From Nocardioides sp. (GTDB lineage Bacteria; Actinomycetota; Actinomycetes; Propionibacteriales; Nocardioidaceae), in NCBI RefSeq assembly GCF_014360585.1, contig NZ_JACIXG010000027.1, positions 1-59,291 of the forward strand: DNA of 59,291 bases. Direction: 5' to 3'. The number at the start of each line of letters is the position of its first letter. Position 1 is the stretch's first letter. Both the position numbers and the translations under genes were made by a program. The notes beneath the pieces are model-generated. The model made no database searches. It was not told the origin of the DNA and was given only the letters and a program-made list of their open reading frames with translations. This document shows, piece by piece, positions 41,496 to 48,967 of this stretch.

Positions 41496-42974
41496 TCAGT
41501 CCGTCTTCGTCGCCGAGCTGCTCGCGTTAGGAGCTTGTCCTGAGCCTGTCGAAGGGCGGCGGCGACGGCGGCGCCGGGGCGCGGAGCCCTCGGTCTCGCC
41601 GTCGGTGGGCTTCGTCGCGGACTCGGCGGCAGCCGGAGCAGCGGCCTTGTCGACGGTCTGGCCGCCGCGGGAGCGGGTGCGCTGACGGTCGCGGTTGCGC
41701 GGTGCGCGCTCACGCTTCTCGCCGTCCTTCTCGGAGTCCTTCTCCTTGGGCTTGGGGGGCGCGGCGGCCTTGATCCGGCCCTTGGTGCCCTTCGGGATGC
41801 CCATGTCGTGGAGGAAGTGCTCCGAGGAGGAGTAGGTCTCCTGCGGCTCGTCGAAGGGAAGGTCGAGAGCCTTGTTGATCATCTTCCACTTGTGCAGGTC
41901 GGCCCAGTCGACGAACGTGACCGCGACGCCGGAGGCGCCGGCGCGGCCGGTGCGACCGATGCGGTGGACGTAGGTCTTCTCGTCGTCCGGCGTGGTGTAG
42001 TTGACCACGTGGGAGACGCCGGTGACGTCGATGCCACGAGCGGCGACGTCGGTGGCAACCAGGACCTCGACCTTGCCGTCACGGAACTTCTGCATCACTC
42101 GCTCACGGGCGGCCTGCTGCATGTCCCCGTGCAGAGGAGAGGCGGGGAAGCCGCGGTCGGCGAGGTCGTCGGCGACCCGCTGAGCCTGTCGCTTGGTGCG
42201 GGCGAAGACGACGATCTTGTCGTGGTCCTCGCACTGCAGCAGGCGACCGATCATCTCGGGCTTGTCCAGGTCGTGGGCCTGGTAGACGAACTGTGCGGTG
42301 GCGGGCACCGTCTCGCGCTCGCTCGCCGACTCGGCGCGGATGTTCATCGGGTGGCGCATGTAGGAGCGGGCCAGCGCCACGATCGCACCCGGCATGGTGG
42401 CCGAGAAGAGCAGCGTCTGGCGGGTCTCCGGGGTGAGGGTGACCAGCTTCTCCACGTCGGGCAGGAACCCGAGGTCGAGCATCTCGTCGGCCTCGTCGAG
42501 GACGAGAGCGTGCACGTGGGAGAGGTCGAGGACCTTGCGGTTGGCCAGGTCGATCAGGCGACCCGGGGTGCCGACCACGATGTCGACGCCCTTCTCCAGC
42601 GCGTCGAGCTGGGTGTCGTAGCCCGCGCCGCCGTAGACGGTCAGCACGCGCAGACCGCGGTCCACGGAGATCATCGAGATCTCGGCGGAGACCTGCATGG
42701 CCAGCTCGCGGGTCGGTGCCACGATCAGCGCCTGCGGCTTGCCCTGGGGCAGGTCGACGTAGTCGGGGTCCTTGGGGGAGACGCTGCGCTGCACGACCGG
42801 GATACCGAAGGCCAGCGTCTTGCCGGAGCCGGTGCGGGCCTGGCCGATCATGTCGGTGCCCTGGAGGGCGACCGAGAGCGTCATCTCTTGGATGGCGAAG
42901 GGGGTGGTGATGCCTTTGCGCTCGAGCGGAGCGCAGATCTCGGGGTGAACACCGAGGTCCTTGAACGTGGTCAT
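41496..42974 (-). CDS. DEAD-box RNA helicase (RhlE type)
   Basis: A 492-residue ATP-dependent RNA helicase. It shows the Q motif (FKDLGVHPEICAPLERKGITTPFAIQ), motif I ARTGSGKT, PTRELA, TPGRL, DEAD (VLDEADEML), SAT, and the C-lobe motifs VFARTKRQAQ, ATDVAARGIDV and HRIGRTGRAG. The C-terminal tail after about 395 is basic, RNA-binding and disordered. Near residues 473-483 the tail contains a translated copy of a dispersed repeat. I chose ATG at 42972-42974 from family alignment; no good ribosome site is visible. Divergent from the ferritin-like gene, as at Rv3211/Rv3210c. Confidence 0.93.
   Translation of the reverse strand: MTTFKDLGVHPEICAPLERKGITTPFAIQEMTLSVALQGTDMIGQARTGSGKTLAFGIPVVQRSVSPKDPDYVDLPQGKPQALIVAPTRELAMQVSAEISMISVDRGLRVLTVYGGAGYDTQLDALEKGVDIVVGTPGRLIDLANRKVLDLSHVHALVLDEADEMLDLGFLPDVEKLVTLTPETRQTLLFSATMPGAIVALARSYMRHPMNIRAESASERETVPATAQFVYQAHDLDKPEMIGRLLQCEDHDKIVVFARTKRQAQRVADDLADRGFPASPLHGDMQQAARERVMQKFRDGKVEVLVATDVAARGIDVTGVSHVVNYTTPDDEKTYVHRIGRTGRAGASGVAVTFVDWADLHKWKMINKALDLPFDEPQETYSSSEHFLHDMGIPKGTKGRIKAAAPPKPKEKDSEKDGEKRERAPRNRDRQRTRSRGGQTVDKAAAPAAAESATKPTDGETEGSAPRRRRRRRPSTGSGQAPNASSSATKTD
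41527..41556 (-). repeat. Dispersed repeat translated inside the DEAD-box helicase
   Basis: The minus strand reads CCCTTCGACAGGCTCAGGAC then AAGCTCCTAA, a well-known type of short palindromic repeat seen across bacterial genomes. In the helicase frame it adds PSTGSGQAPN to the C-terminal tail. Confidence 0.75.
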
Positions 42975-43136
42975 GATTTCGTCGCTACTCGCTTGTCTCA
43001 TCGAATGCGGCGAGCGACTCACGGGTGTCTCGAGCTTGCCAAGCGAGTGCCACGCCGCGCACATACGGGATCCAGACCGCCGCGATACAGAGCTGAGTAT
43101 CAGCGGTGCTGGGTCGGTCAAAATTCATTCTATCGG

Positions 43137-43142
43137 TAGGGT
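43137..43142 (+). promoter_or_regulatory. -10 element of a probable leaderless transcript
   Basis: TAGGGT ends 6 bases before the GTG at 43149, with no ribosome site. Confidence 0.35.
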
Positions 43143-43148
43143 TCTCCC

Positions 43149-43850
43149 GTGGTTGCATCGTCAGAGTTCACGGGTCCTCAGGATCCCTTCGAGGATCCCG
43201 TCTACAAGGCCGCTGTCATCGACCTGCTGGGAGCCGTCGCCTATGGCGAGGTCTCGGCCGTCGAGCGGCTGACCGACGACGCCAAGATGGCGCCGTCGCT
43301 GGAGGACAAGACGGCTCTGCTCGCGATGGCGGCTGCCCAGCACGCCAAGATCCAGCCGGTGCTCGACCGGCTGGAGGAGCTCGGCGCCGACTCCTACGCG
43401 GCGATGGAGTCGCTGCGTGCCGGGTTCGACGAGTTCCACATCCACACGAGTCCGGCGGACTGGTGGGAGTCGCTGGTCAAGGCGTACGTCGGTGACGGTC
43501 TCGCCAACGACTTCTACCGTGAGATCGCCGGCTTCCTCGACGAGGAGACCCACAAGCTCGTGGTGACCACCCTCGAGGACGCCGGGCGGGCCGACTTCGT
43601 CGTGGACCGGGTCCGCGCCGGCATCGAGGCCGACCATCTCATCGGCGGACGGCTGGCTCTGTGGGGTCGTCGCCTCATGGGGGAGGCCCTCACCCAGGCG
43701 CAGCAGGTGGCAGCCACCCGCGAGGGGCTCAGCGAGCTGATCACCGGCGATCACCTTCCCGGTCTCGACCTCGGCTCGATCGGCGAGATGCTCACCCGCC
43801 TCACCCAGCGTCACATCGAGCGCATGGGCAAGCTCGGACTTGAACACTGA
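43149..43850 (+). CDS. Ferritin-like fold protein (MiaE-like)
   Basis: A 233-residue helical protein of the actinobacterial ferritin-like group (Rv3210c type, from memory). The start VYKAAVIDLLGAVAYGEVSAVERLTDDA, MAAAQHAKIQPVLDRLEELG, and DFYREIAGFLDEETHKLV supply Glu/His residues spaced like di-iron ligands (E...QH...E...E..H). It could be an oxygenase-like enzyme related to tRNA hydroxylase MiaE or an iron-binding protein. GTG at 43149 is apparently leaderless. It overlaps the C39-like gene by 11 nt. Confidence 0.82.
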   Translation: MVASSEFTGPQDPFEDPVYKAAVIDLLGAVAYGEVSAVERLTDDAKMAPSLEDKTALLAMAAAQHAKIQPVLDRLEELGADSYAAMESLRAGFDEFHIHTSPADWWESLVKAYVGDGLANDFYREIAGFLDEETHKLVVTTLEDAGRADFVVDRVRAGIEADHLIGGRLALWGRRLMGEALTQAQQVAATREGLSELITGDHLPGLDLGSIGEMLTRLTQRHIERMGKLGLEH

Positions 43851-44913
43851 GAGCCCGGAGATCCTCTGGACCGGTTGGCAGGGAGCGCAGATCGCTCCCG
43901 ATGCCACCGGTGTGTGGACGTCGCCCGAGGTCAGCCCCGGTTTCTCCTTCGGCGAGCTGATCGCCTCCTGGAACGTCGTGACCCCGCCGGGGACGTGGCT
44001 GGAGGTCGCGGCTCGGGTGGTTGCCGAGTCGGGGGAGCGGAGCGGCTGGCTGGTGCTGGCTCGCTGGTCCTCGGACCCGGCCTTCACCTCCAACTCCGTC
44101 GCTGGCCAGGACGACGCGATCGCGGACGCTGCCGACGACACGATCCTGGGCCGGGACGGGCGCAGGTTCGCGGCGTTCTCGTTGCGGCTGAGCCTGCACG
44201 GTCCGGCTGGGAGCCTGCCGCGGGTCAGCCTGCTCGGAGCGATGGTCTCGGCGAACGCCCGGGACTCGGCGCCAGGGGCGGGGCCGGTGGCTCGTGGGAC
44301 GGTGGTGCGGGGCGTACCGGCCTATTCGCAGCAGCTCCATCGTGACCGCTATCCGCACTGGGACGGCGGCGGCCAGTCCTGGTGCAGCGCCGCGTCGACG
44401 GCGATGATCGCCGACTTCTGGGGCGTCGGCCCGACCGTCGAAGAGACGGCCTGGGTGGACTACGAGACCCCTGACCCGCAGGTTCCGTTCACCGTCCGGG
44501 AGGTCTACGACGAGTCCTTCGGCGGAGCCGGCAACTGGGCCTTCAACACCGCCTATGCGGGCGCGCGGGGGCTGGTCGCGTACGTCACCAGGCTCCGATC
44601 CTTCGCCGAGGCCGCGCAGTTCGTCGAGGCCGGGATCCCGCTCGTGCTCGCCGTCTCCCACCAGGAGGGCGAGCTGACCGGCGCCGGGTACGTCACCAAC
44701 GGCCATCTGCTGGTGCTGATCGGCTTCGGTGACGACGGTGCCCCGATCGTCCACGACCCTGCCTCCCACAAGATCGCCAGCGACACGGAGGTGCGGACGA
44801 CGTACGACCTCGGCGAGCTCGATCGAGCCTGGGCCCGCTCGGGGCGCGTCGTCTACGTCGTCCGGCCGCCGGAGGTTGCCCCGCCGGAGCCACCCGCGCA
44901 ACCGAACTGGTGA
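43840..44913 (+). CDS. C39-like peptidase family protein
   Basis: A 357-residue protein. Residues 1-150 are a beta-rich domain that often precedes such peptidases (ILWTGWQGAQIAPDATGVWTS). The papain-like C39 domain follows, with GVPAYSQQLH, the nucleophile region GGGQSWCSAASTAMIADFWG (Cys about 182), the histidine in NGHLLVLIGFGDDG and the aspartate in IVHDPAS. There is no signal peptide, so it acts inside the cell or is exported by another route. TTG at 43840 overlaps the ferritin-like gene. It ends about 60 bp before a bidirectional terminator. The substrate is unknown. Confidence 0.82.
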   Translation: MNTESPEILWTGWQGAQIAPDATGVWTSPEVSPGFSFGELIASWNVVTPPGTWLEVAARVVAESGERSGWLVLARWSSDPAFTSNSVAGQDDAIADAADDTILGRDGRRFAAFSLRLSLHGPAGSLPRVSLLGAMVSANARDSAPGAGPVARGTVVRGVPAYSQQLHRDRYPHWDGGGQSWCSAASTAMIADFWGVGPTVEETAWVDYETPDPQVPFTVREVYDESFGGAGNWAFNTAYAGARGLVAYVTRLRSFAEAAQFVEAGIPLVLAVSHQEGELTGAGYVTNGHLLVLIGFGDDGAPIVHDPASHKIASDTEVRTTYDLGELDRAWARSGRVVYVVRPPEVAPPEPPAQPNW

Positions 44914-44973
44914 CGCCGTCGCCGGACGTGTTACACGAGTTCGAGCCCTGTGCAGAGCACTCCAACCAAACGA

Positions 44974-45006
44974 AAGCGGTCCCACCCCAGAGGGGCGGGA
45001 CCGCTT
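44974..45006. terminator. Bidirectional terminator
   Basis: AAGCGGTCCC/GGGACCGCTT (44974-44983 with 44997-45006), continued by CCCC/GGGG inside, lies between the convergent C39-like and GlsB-type genes. Confidence 0.8.
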
Positions 45007-45026
45007 CGCTATGACCTGGGCGAGGC

Positions 45027-45338
45027 TCAGGCCTTGGTCTTTCCGGTGACACCTGCGGCCACGACGACCGCGATGGCGGCGACGCCGACCTGCCAGAGGT
45101 GACGCCACCAGTCGATTCCCTTGGACGTGTTCCACATGTCGTAGTTCGGGTTGCCCGCGACGTTGCCGGCCACGCCGAAGATGGCGTAGTAGATCCAGCC
45201 GCCGACGAGCATGCCGACGATTCCGCAGACCACGACGAGCCAGAACGGAATGTTGTCCCGACTGCCGGGGGCGAGGAACTTGCCGAGGAGCCCGATGATG
45301 ACCCCACCGACAAGCACGGTGATGATGGTCCCGATCAT
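45027..45338 (-). CDS. GlsB/YeaQ/YmgE-type stress membrane protein
   Basis: A 103-residue membrane protein. Three helices are visible: IGTIITVLVGGVIIGLLGKFL, PFWLVVVCGIVGMLVGGWIYYAIFG and, after an extended hydrophilic loop (NPNYDMWNTSKGIDWWRHL), VGVAAIAVVVAAGVTG. The first two with the APG turn match the transglycosylase-associated/GlsB family. ATG at 45338 is preceded by AAGGGA; a TTG at 45344 is possible. Upstream, GGGTAC at 45404-45409 on the minus strand resembles a stress-sigma -10. Likely induced in stress; function unknown. Confidence 0.85.
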   Translation of the reverse strand: MIGTIITVLVGGVIIGLLGKFLAPGSRDNIPFWLVVVCGIVGMLVGGWIYYAIFGVAGNVAGNPNYDMWNTSKGIDWWRHLWQVGVAAIAVVVAAGVTGKTKA

Positions 45339-45476
45339 GCCCAATCCCTTCAGGTTGTAAGCGACGCGAAGAATGCGCCGATCACTCGATACTGCACCTG
45401 TTGGTACCCGAATGCACGGGCAACATGGCCCAAAACGGGAAGTTCGCTCCCGGAATCAGGGTCATCCCCTAGCGGT

Positions 45477-45698
45477 TCAGCCCGCGAACCCGACCTTGCC
45501 GACCTTGGCCGGGCCGAGCTCGATGTAGGCGAGCTTGTCGGTCGGGACGATGACCTTGCGGCCCTTGCTGTCGGTCAGAGCGAGCACGGCACCGCCGCCG
45601 AGGGCGTCGGCGATGAGCTTCTCCACCGACTCGCTGGACTCCTCGGTCTCTACGACGAGCTCACGGGCGGCCTGCTGGACGCCGATCTTGACCTCCAC
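45477..45698 (-). CDS. DUF3107 family small protein
   Basis: A 73-residue protein of the actinobacterial DUF3107 family (Rv3208A type). It reads VEVKIGVQQAARELVVETEE, then IADALGGGAVLALTDSKGRKVIVPTDKLAYIELG, the typical beta-strand finish. GTG at 45696-45698 follows AAGGAGG by 5 bases; the frame is open to 45725, but that lacks a ribosome site. It lies downstream of, and on the same strand as, the TetR gene, as in mycobacteria. The function is unknown; small size suggests a binding module. Confidence 0.88.
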   Translation of the reverse strand: MEVKIGVQQAARELVVETEESSESVEKLIADALGGGAVLALTDSKGRKVIVPTDKLAYIELGPAKVGKVGFAG

Positions 45699-45803
45699 GG
45701 GTCCTCCTTGCGATGGGTCGATCAATGCTTCGGAATCCTCTCACACGGAAGGTGAGGAACCCCGTCGTTGCGCTGTGGGCGAAACGATGTCGGGTGACGA
45801 CGC

Positions 45804-46436
45804 TCAGTCGGTTTTCGGGTAGCCGCCGATGCCGCGCCAGGAGAGCCCGGCGACCAGGCGGGCCGCGTCGGCCTGGGACAGGTTGCCGTTGTCGTGGAGC
45901 CAGTAGCGGGCGCTGACCTGGATCTGGCCGACGAGGCCGACCGCGAGGAGGTGGGAGGCAGCGGGGGCGAAACCGGTGTCCTCGGCGATGATCTCGGCGA
46001 TCACCTCGGCGCACTCGTTGGTGACCCGGTCGACCTGCTCGCGCACGGCAGGGTCGTTGGTCAGGTCGGACTCGAAGACGAGCCGGAAGGCACCGGACTC
46101 CGATGCCACGTAGTCGTAGAAGACCTCGACGGTGCGTGCCACGCGCTCCTTGTTCTCGTCGGTCGAGGCCAGCGCCTCCCGGGTGCGATCGATGATCTCG
46201 TTCGCGGACTTCTCCAGCAGGGCGAGATAGAGGTCGAGCTTGCCGGGGAAGTGCTGGTAGAGAACGGGCTTGGAGACCCCGGCCCTCTCGGCGATGTCGT
46301 CCATCGCAGCAGCGTGGAAGCCGTAGGCGACGAAGACCTCGAGAGCGGAATCGAGGAGCTGGGCTCGTCGCTCCGTCCGGGGCAGTCGCGCCCCTCGCGG
46401 TCGAGTGGGGTCGAGCTCGGATTGGTGCGTGGTCAC
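45804..46436 (-). CDS. TetR family transcriptional regulator
   Basis: A 210-residue regulator (Rv3208 type). The helix-turn-helix lies at about 22-68 (RRAQLLDSALEVFVAYGFHAAAMDDIAERAGVSKPVLYQHFPGKLDLY). The ligand domain contains FYDYVASESGAFRLVFESDLTND and ends SWRGIGGYPKTD, conserved in this subgroup. The start is GTG at 46436. A TACC/GGTA dyad 11-22 bp upstream could be its own operator, and its spacing resembles the TTAC-N6-GTAA sites near acyl-CoA genes. Whether it controls those genes is only a hypothesis. Confidence 0.92.
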   Translation of the reverse strand: MTTHQSELDPTRPRGARLPRTERRAQLLDSALEVFVAYGFHAAAMDDIAERAGVSKPVLYQHFPGKLDLYLALLEKSANEIIDRTREALASTDENKERVARTVEVFYDYVASESGAFRLVFESDLTNDPAVREQVDRVTNECAEVIAEIIAEDTGFAPAASHLLAVGLVGQIQVSARYWLHDNGNLSQADAARLVAGLSWRGIGGYPKTD

Positions 46437-46446
46437 CCGAGCAGCC

Positions 46447-46458
46447 TACCCGCTGGTA
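46447..46458 (-). promoter_or_regulatory. Possible TetR autoregulatory site
   Basis: TACCCGCTGGTA has inverted TACC/GGTA ends and lies 11-22 bp upstream of the TetR GTG. It is 12 bp long, like the cores TACTGATTGGTA (30143) and TACTGTCCGGTA (33931). Confidence 0.35.
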
Positions 46459-46563
46459 CTCGGATCGCGGGACGCGTCGTCGCCTCCTCCACGGATGAGG
46501 GAACATGGAGAAGTGCCCGCGGTGTTCAAGCAGGCATACGTACGTCCGAACTGAGGAGCCGTT

Positions 46564-47778
46564 GTGTCCCTAGCCCCGCTCGTGGAGCCCGCTGACGAGC
46601 TGACGATCGACGAGGTGCGCCGCTACAGCCGCCACCTCATCATCCCCGACGTCGGTATGGACGGGCAGAAGCGCCTGAAGAACGCCAAGGTGCTGGTCAT
46701 CGGTGCCGGCGGTCTCGGCTCGCCCGCCCTGCTCTACCTGGCCGCCGCCGGCGTCGGCACCCTCGGCATCGCCGAGTTCGACGAGGTCGACGAGTCCAAC
46801 CTGCAGCGCCAGATCATCCACAAGCAGTCGACGGTCGGCCAGCCGAAGGCCGACTCGGCCGCGGCTGCGATCCGTGAGGTGAACCCGTACGTCGACATCG
46901 TGCTGCACGACGTGCGCCTCGACAACGACAACGTGCGCGAGATCTTCGCCGGCTACGACCTGATCGTCGACGGCACCGACAACTTCGCGACCCGCTACAT
47001 GGTCAACGACGCTGCCTACTTCCTGGGCATCCCCTACGTCTGGGGCTCGATCTACCGCTTCGACGGCCAGGCCTCGGTCTTCGCGCCGACGATCGGTGAG
47101 GACGCCCCCTGCTACCGCTGCCTCTACCCGGAGCCCCCGCCCCCGGGCATGGTTCCGTCCTGCGCCGAGGGCGGCGTACTGGGTGTGCTCTGCGCCTCCA
47201 TCGGGTCCATCCAGGTCAACGAGGCCATCAAGATGCTGACCGGCATCGGTGAGCCGCTCGTCGGCAAGCTGATGATCTACGACGCACTCGAGATGGAGTA
47301 CCGCAAGCTGAAGGTCCGCAAGGACCCCAACTGCGCACTGTGCGGTGAGAACCCGACCGTCACCGACCTGATCGACTACGACGCCTTCTGCGGTGCGCTC
47401 TCGACCGAGGCGGCGGACGCCGCGGCCGGCTCCACCATCTCGGTCACCCAGCTCGCCGAGATGATCAAGGAGCGCGAGGAGAGCAGCCGCGACTTCGTGC
47501 TCGTCGACGTGCGCGAGCCGAACGAGTACGAGATCAACAAGATCCCCGGCGCCGTGCTCATCCCGAAGGGCGACTTCCTCAACGGCAACGCGATCCCGCA
47601 GGTCGCCGAGCTCACCGGCGACGGCGCCAAGCCGCTCGTGTTCCACTGCAAGAGCGGCGTACGCAGCGCCGAGGTGCTCGCGATCGCCAAGGGCGCCGGC
47701 TACGCGGACGCGGTCCACGTCGGCGGTGGCGTGGTGGCGTGGGTCAACCAGATCGACCCCAGCCAGCCGTCGTACTGA
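46564..47778 (+). CDS. moeZ: Adenylyltransferase/sulfurtransferase MoeZ
   Basis: A 404-residue fusion of an E1-like ThiF domain (about 1-270) and a rhodanese domain (about 290-400). The ATP site VLVIGAGGLGSPALLYLAAAG and the zinc knuckles CYRC and CALC are in the first domain. The sulfur-carrying cysteine (about 362) is in VFHCKSGVRSAEV. It activates ubiquitin-like sulfur carriers for molybdopterin, thiamine or cysteine synthesis. The ThiF motif PPPPGMVPSCAEGGVLG carries the adenylation-site cysteine. The start is GTG at 46564. A strong terminator lies 54 bp downstream. Rv3206c-type position in the block. Confidence 0.94.
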   Translation: MSLAPLVEPADELTIDEVRRYSRHLIIPDVGMDGQKRLKNAKVLVIGAGGLGSPALLYLAAAGVGTLGIAEFDEVDESNLQRQIIHKQSTVGQPKADSAAAAIREVNPYVDIVLHDVRLDNDNVREIFAGYDLIVDGTDNFATRYMVNDAAYFLGIPYVWGSIYRFDGQASVFAPTIGEDAPCYRCLYPEPPPPGMVPSCAEGGVLGVLCASIGSIQVNEAIKMLTGIGEPLVGKLMIYDALEMEYRKLKVRKDPNCALCGENPTVTDLIDYDAFCGALSTEAADAAAGSTISVTQLAEMIKEREESSRDFVLVDVREPNEYEINKIPGAVLIPKGDFLNGNAIPQVAELTGDGAKPLVFHCKSGVRSAEVLAIAKGAGYADAVHVGGGVVAWVNQIDPSQPSY

Positions 47779-47831
47779 TCGGCGCTCCCGGTGGGTCTGG
47801 ACAGGCCTGAGGCCGGGTTACTGAACTGTAG

Positions 47832-47864
47832 GCCAGCGGTGGCCCCACTGGGGCCGCCGCTGGC
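47832..47864 (+). terminator. Terminator of moeZ
   Basis: A 15-bp stem (47832-47846 with 47850-47864; one G-T pair) with loop ACT is followed by TTTCT. Confidence 0.8.
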
Positions 47865-47952
47865 TTTCTATGTGCAGGGCGTACCCGATAGTTTTGCCGC
47901 GCAGCTGCGGGGGGCGGAGTTGCACAAGTGCACGAACCCCGGAGGATCGACG

Positions 47953-48243
47953 TTGTCCACACGCGCTCGTCTCAGCGCGACGCTCGCCGGTGCCACTCTG
48001 GCCGGCGGACTGTTTCTCGGAGCCCCTGCCAACGCGAGCGGCCAAGCCCCGGAGCCTGTCTCCGGAGTGGCTGTCGGATCGGCGATCGACCCGGATCGGC
48101 TGGAGTCGAACGTGGCGGACCCGACCCGCGGCGTACCTCCGTCGTACGTCTTCGCCGGGGTCGGTGCGCTGCTGATGGGAGCGGGCATCGGGCTGGCCGT
48201 CCGACGACGGCGGGCTGAGGCTGTGGCACGCTCGGCCGAGTGA
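47953..48243 (+). CDS. Small exported, C-terminally anchored protein beside a sortase
   Basis: A 96-residue protein of unknown family. The N-terminus is a signal peptide (RLSATLAGATLAGGLFLGAPANA). A short extracellular stretch (PEPVSGVAVGSAIDPDRLES) follows, and the C-terminus looks like a sorting signal: VPPSYVFAGVGALLMGAGIG, then LAVRRRR and a charged tail. A canonical LPxTG is absent. TTG at 47953 follows GGAGG by 7 bases. The stop overlaps the sortase GTG by 4 nt. It may be the sortase substrate or a regulator of it. Confidence 0.7.
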   Translation: MSTRARLSATLAGATLAGGLFLGAPANASGQAPEPVSGVAVGSAIDPDRLESNVADPTRGVPPSYVFAGVGALLMGAGIGLAVRRRRAEAVARSAE

Positions 48244-48902
48244 GTCACGGCTACAACCACCACGAGCCTCCCCGTCCTCGCCGGCGCCAGCCGAGCCTGA
48301 GGACCTTCATCGGGGAGATCTTCGTCGTCGTCCTCGTGGTCGCGGTCGCGGTGCTCGGCTATGCCGCCTACGACTACTACACCAGGCTCGACGAGGCGAA
48401 GAAGAGCACCTCCACCCCGCCGGGGACCACCTCCTCGATCCCGGCCGAGGCCCTGGCCGAGGTGCCGAAGAAGAAGGGCAAGGTACGCGGCGTCTCCATC
48501 CCCACGCTCAACGTGCACGCCGACGTGGTGCCGCTGGCGATGGAACGCGGCACGCTCACCCCGCCAGCGGACGCCTCGCTCATGGGCTGGTGGAAGGGCG
48601 GCGCCAAACCAGGGGACGAGGACGGCTCGGTGCTGATCGTCGGCCACACCCTTCACAACGGAGGCGGCATCCTCGACCGGCTGGGTGAGGTGAACGAGGG
48701 CGACGAGATCATCGTGCGGACCAAGAAGGGCGAGTTCAGCTACACCGTCCGGTCGGTGCGGGACCTCTCCAAGGAGGAGGTCGCCAAGCGGAGCGCGAAG
48801 CTCTTCGATCCCGATGGGAAGCCGAAGCTGGTCGTGGTGACGTGCGACGACTGGGACGGCACTTCCTTCCAGGGCAACACCGTGGTCGTTGCGGTGCCGT
48901 AA
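48240..48902 (+). CDS. Class F-like sortase
   Basis: A 220-residue sortase. A cytoplasmic basic start precedes one membrane helix (IGEIFVVVLVVAVAVLGYAAYDY), a linker and the sortase beta-barrel. Catalytic residues are His about 136 in VLIVGHTLHNGGG and Cys about 202 in LVVVTCDDWDG; the arginine partner is not certain. GVSIPTLNVHADVVPLAM is the typical opening strand. It should join a sorting-signal protein to a cell-surface acceptor. It is translationally coupled to the small anchored protein upstream. Confidence 0.87.
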   Translation: MSHGYNHHEPPRPRRRQPSLRTFIGEIFVVVLVVAVAVLGYAAYDYYTRLDEAKKSTSTPPGTTSSIPAEALAEVPKKKGKVRGVSIPTLNVHADVVPLAMERGTLTPPADASLMGWWKGGAKPGDEDGSVLIVGHTLHNGGGILDRLGEVNEGDEIIVRTKKGEFSYTVRSVRDLSKEEVAKRSAKLFDPDGKPKLVVVTCDDWDGTSFQGNTVVVAVP

Positions 48903-48927
48903 CCCGCAGCCCCGGAGCGTCGTTACT

Positions 48928-48943
48928 TGTGAGTCACATCACC
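48928..48943 (+). promoter_or_regulatory. Crp-like site over the protease promoter
   Basis: TGTGA-GTCACA-TCACC matches the Crp-family consensus except for the last base. It ends just before the -10 hexamer TATAGA at 48944-48949, so binding here would probably repress. Confidence 0.45.
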
Positions 48944-48967
48944 TATAGAAACGAACGAGGCCCCCAC

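Noticed and set aside
47953..47961. Streptomyces-type DnaA box TTGTCCACA
   Set aside because: It coincides with the start codon and first codons of the small anchored protein and has no second box nearby; probably chance.
48240..48902. A complete sortase-substrate system with LPxTG cargo in the window
   Set aside because: I found no LPxTG-type motif followed by a helix and basic tail in any predicted protein of the window.
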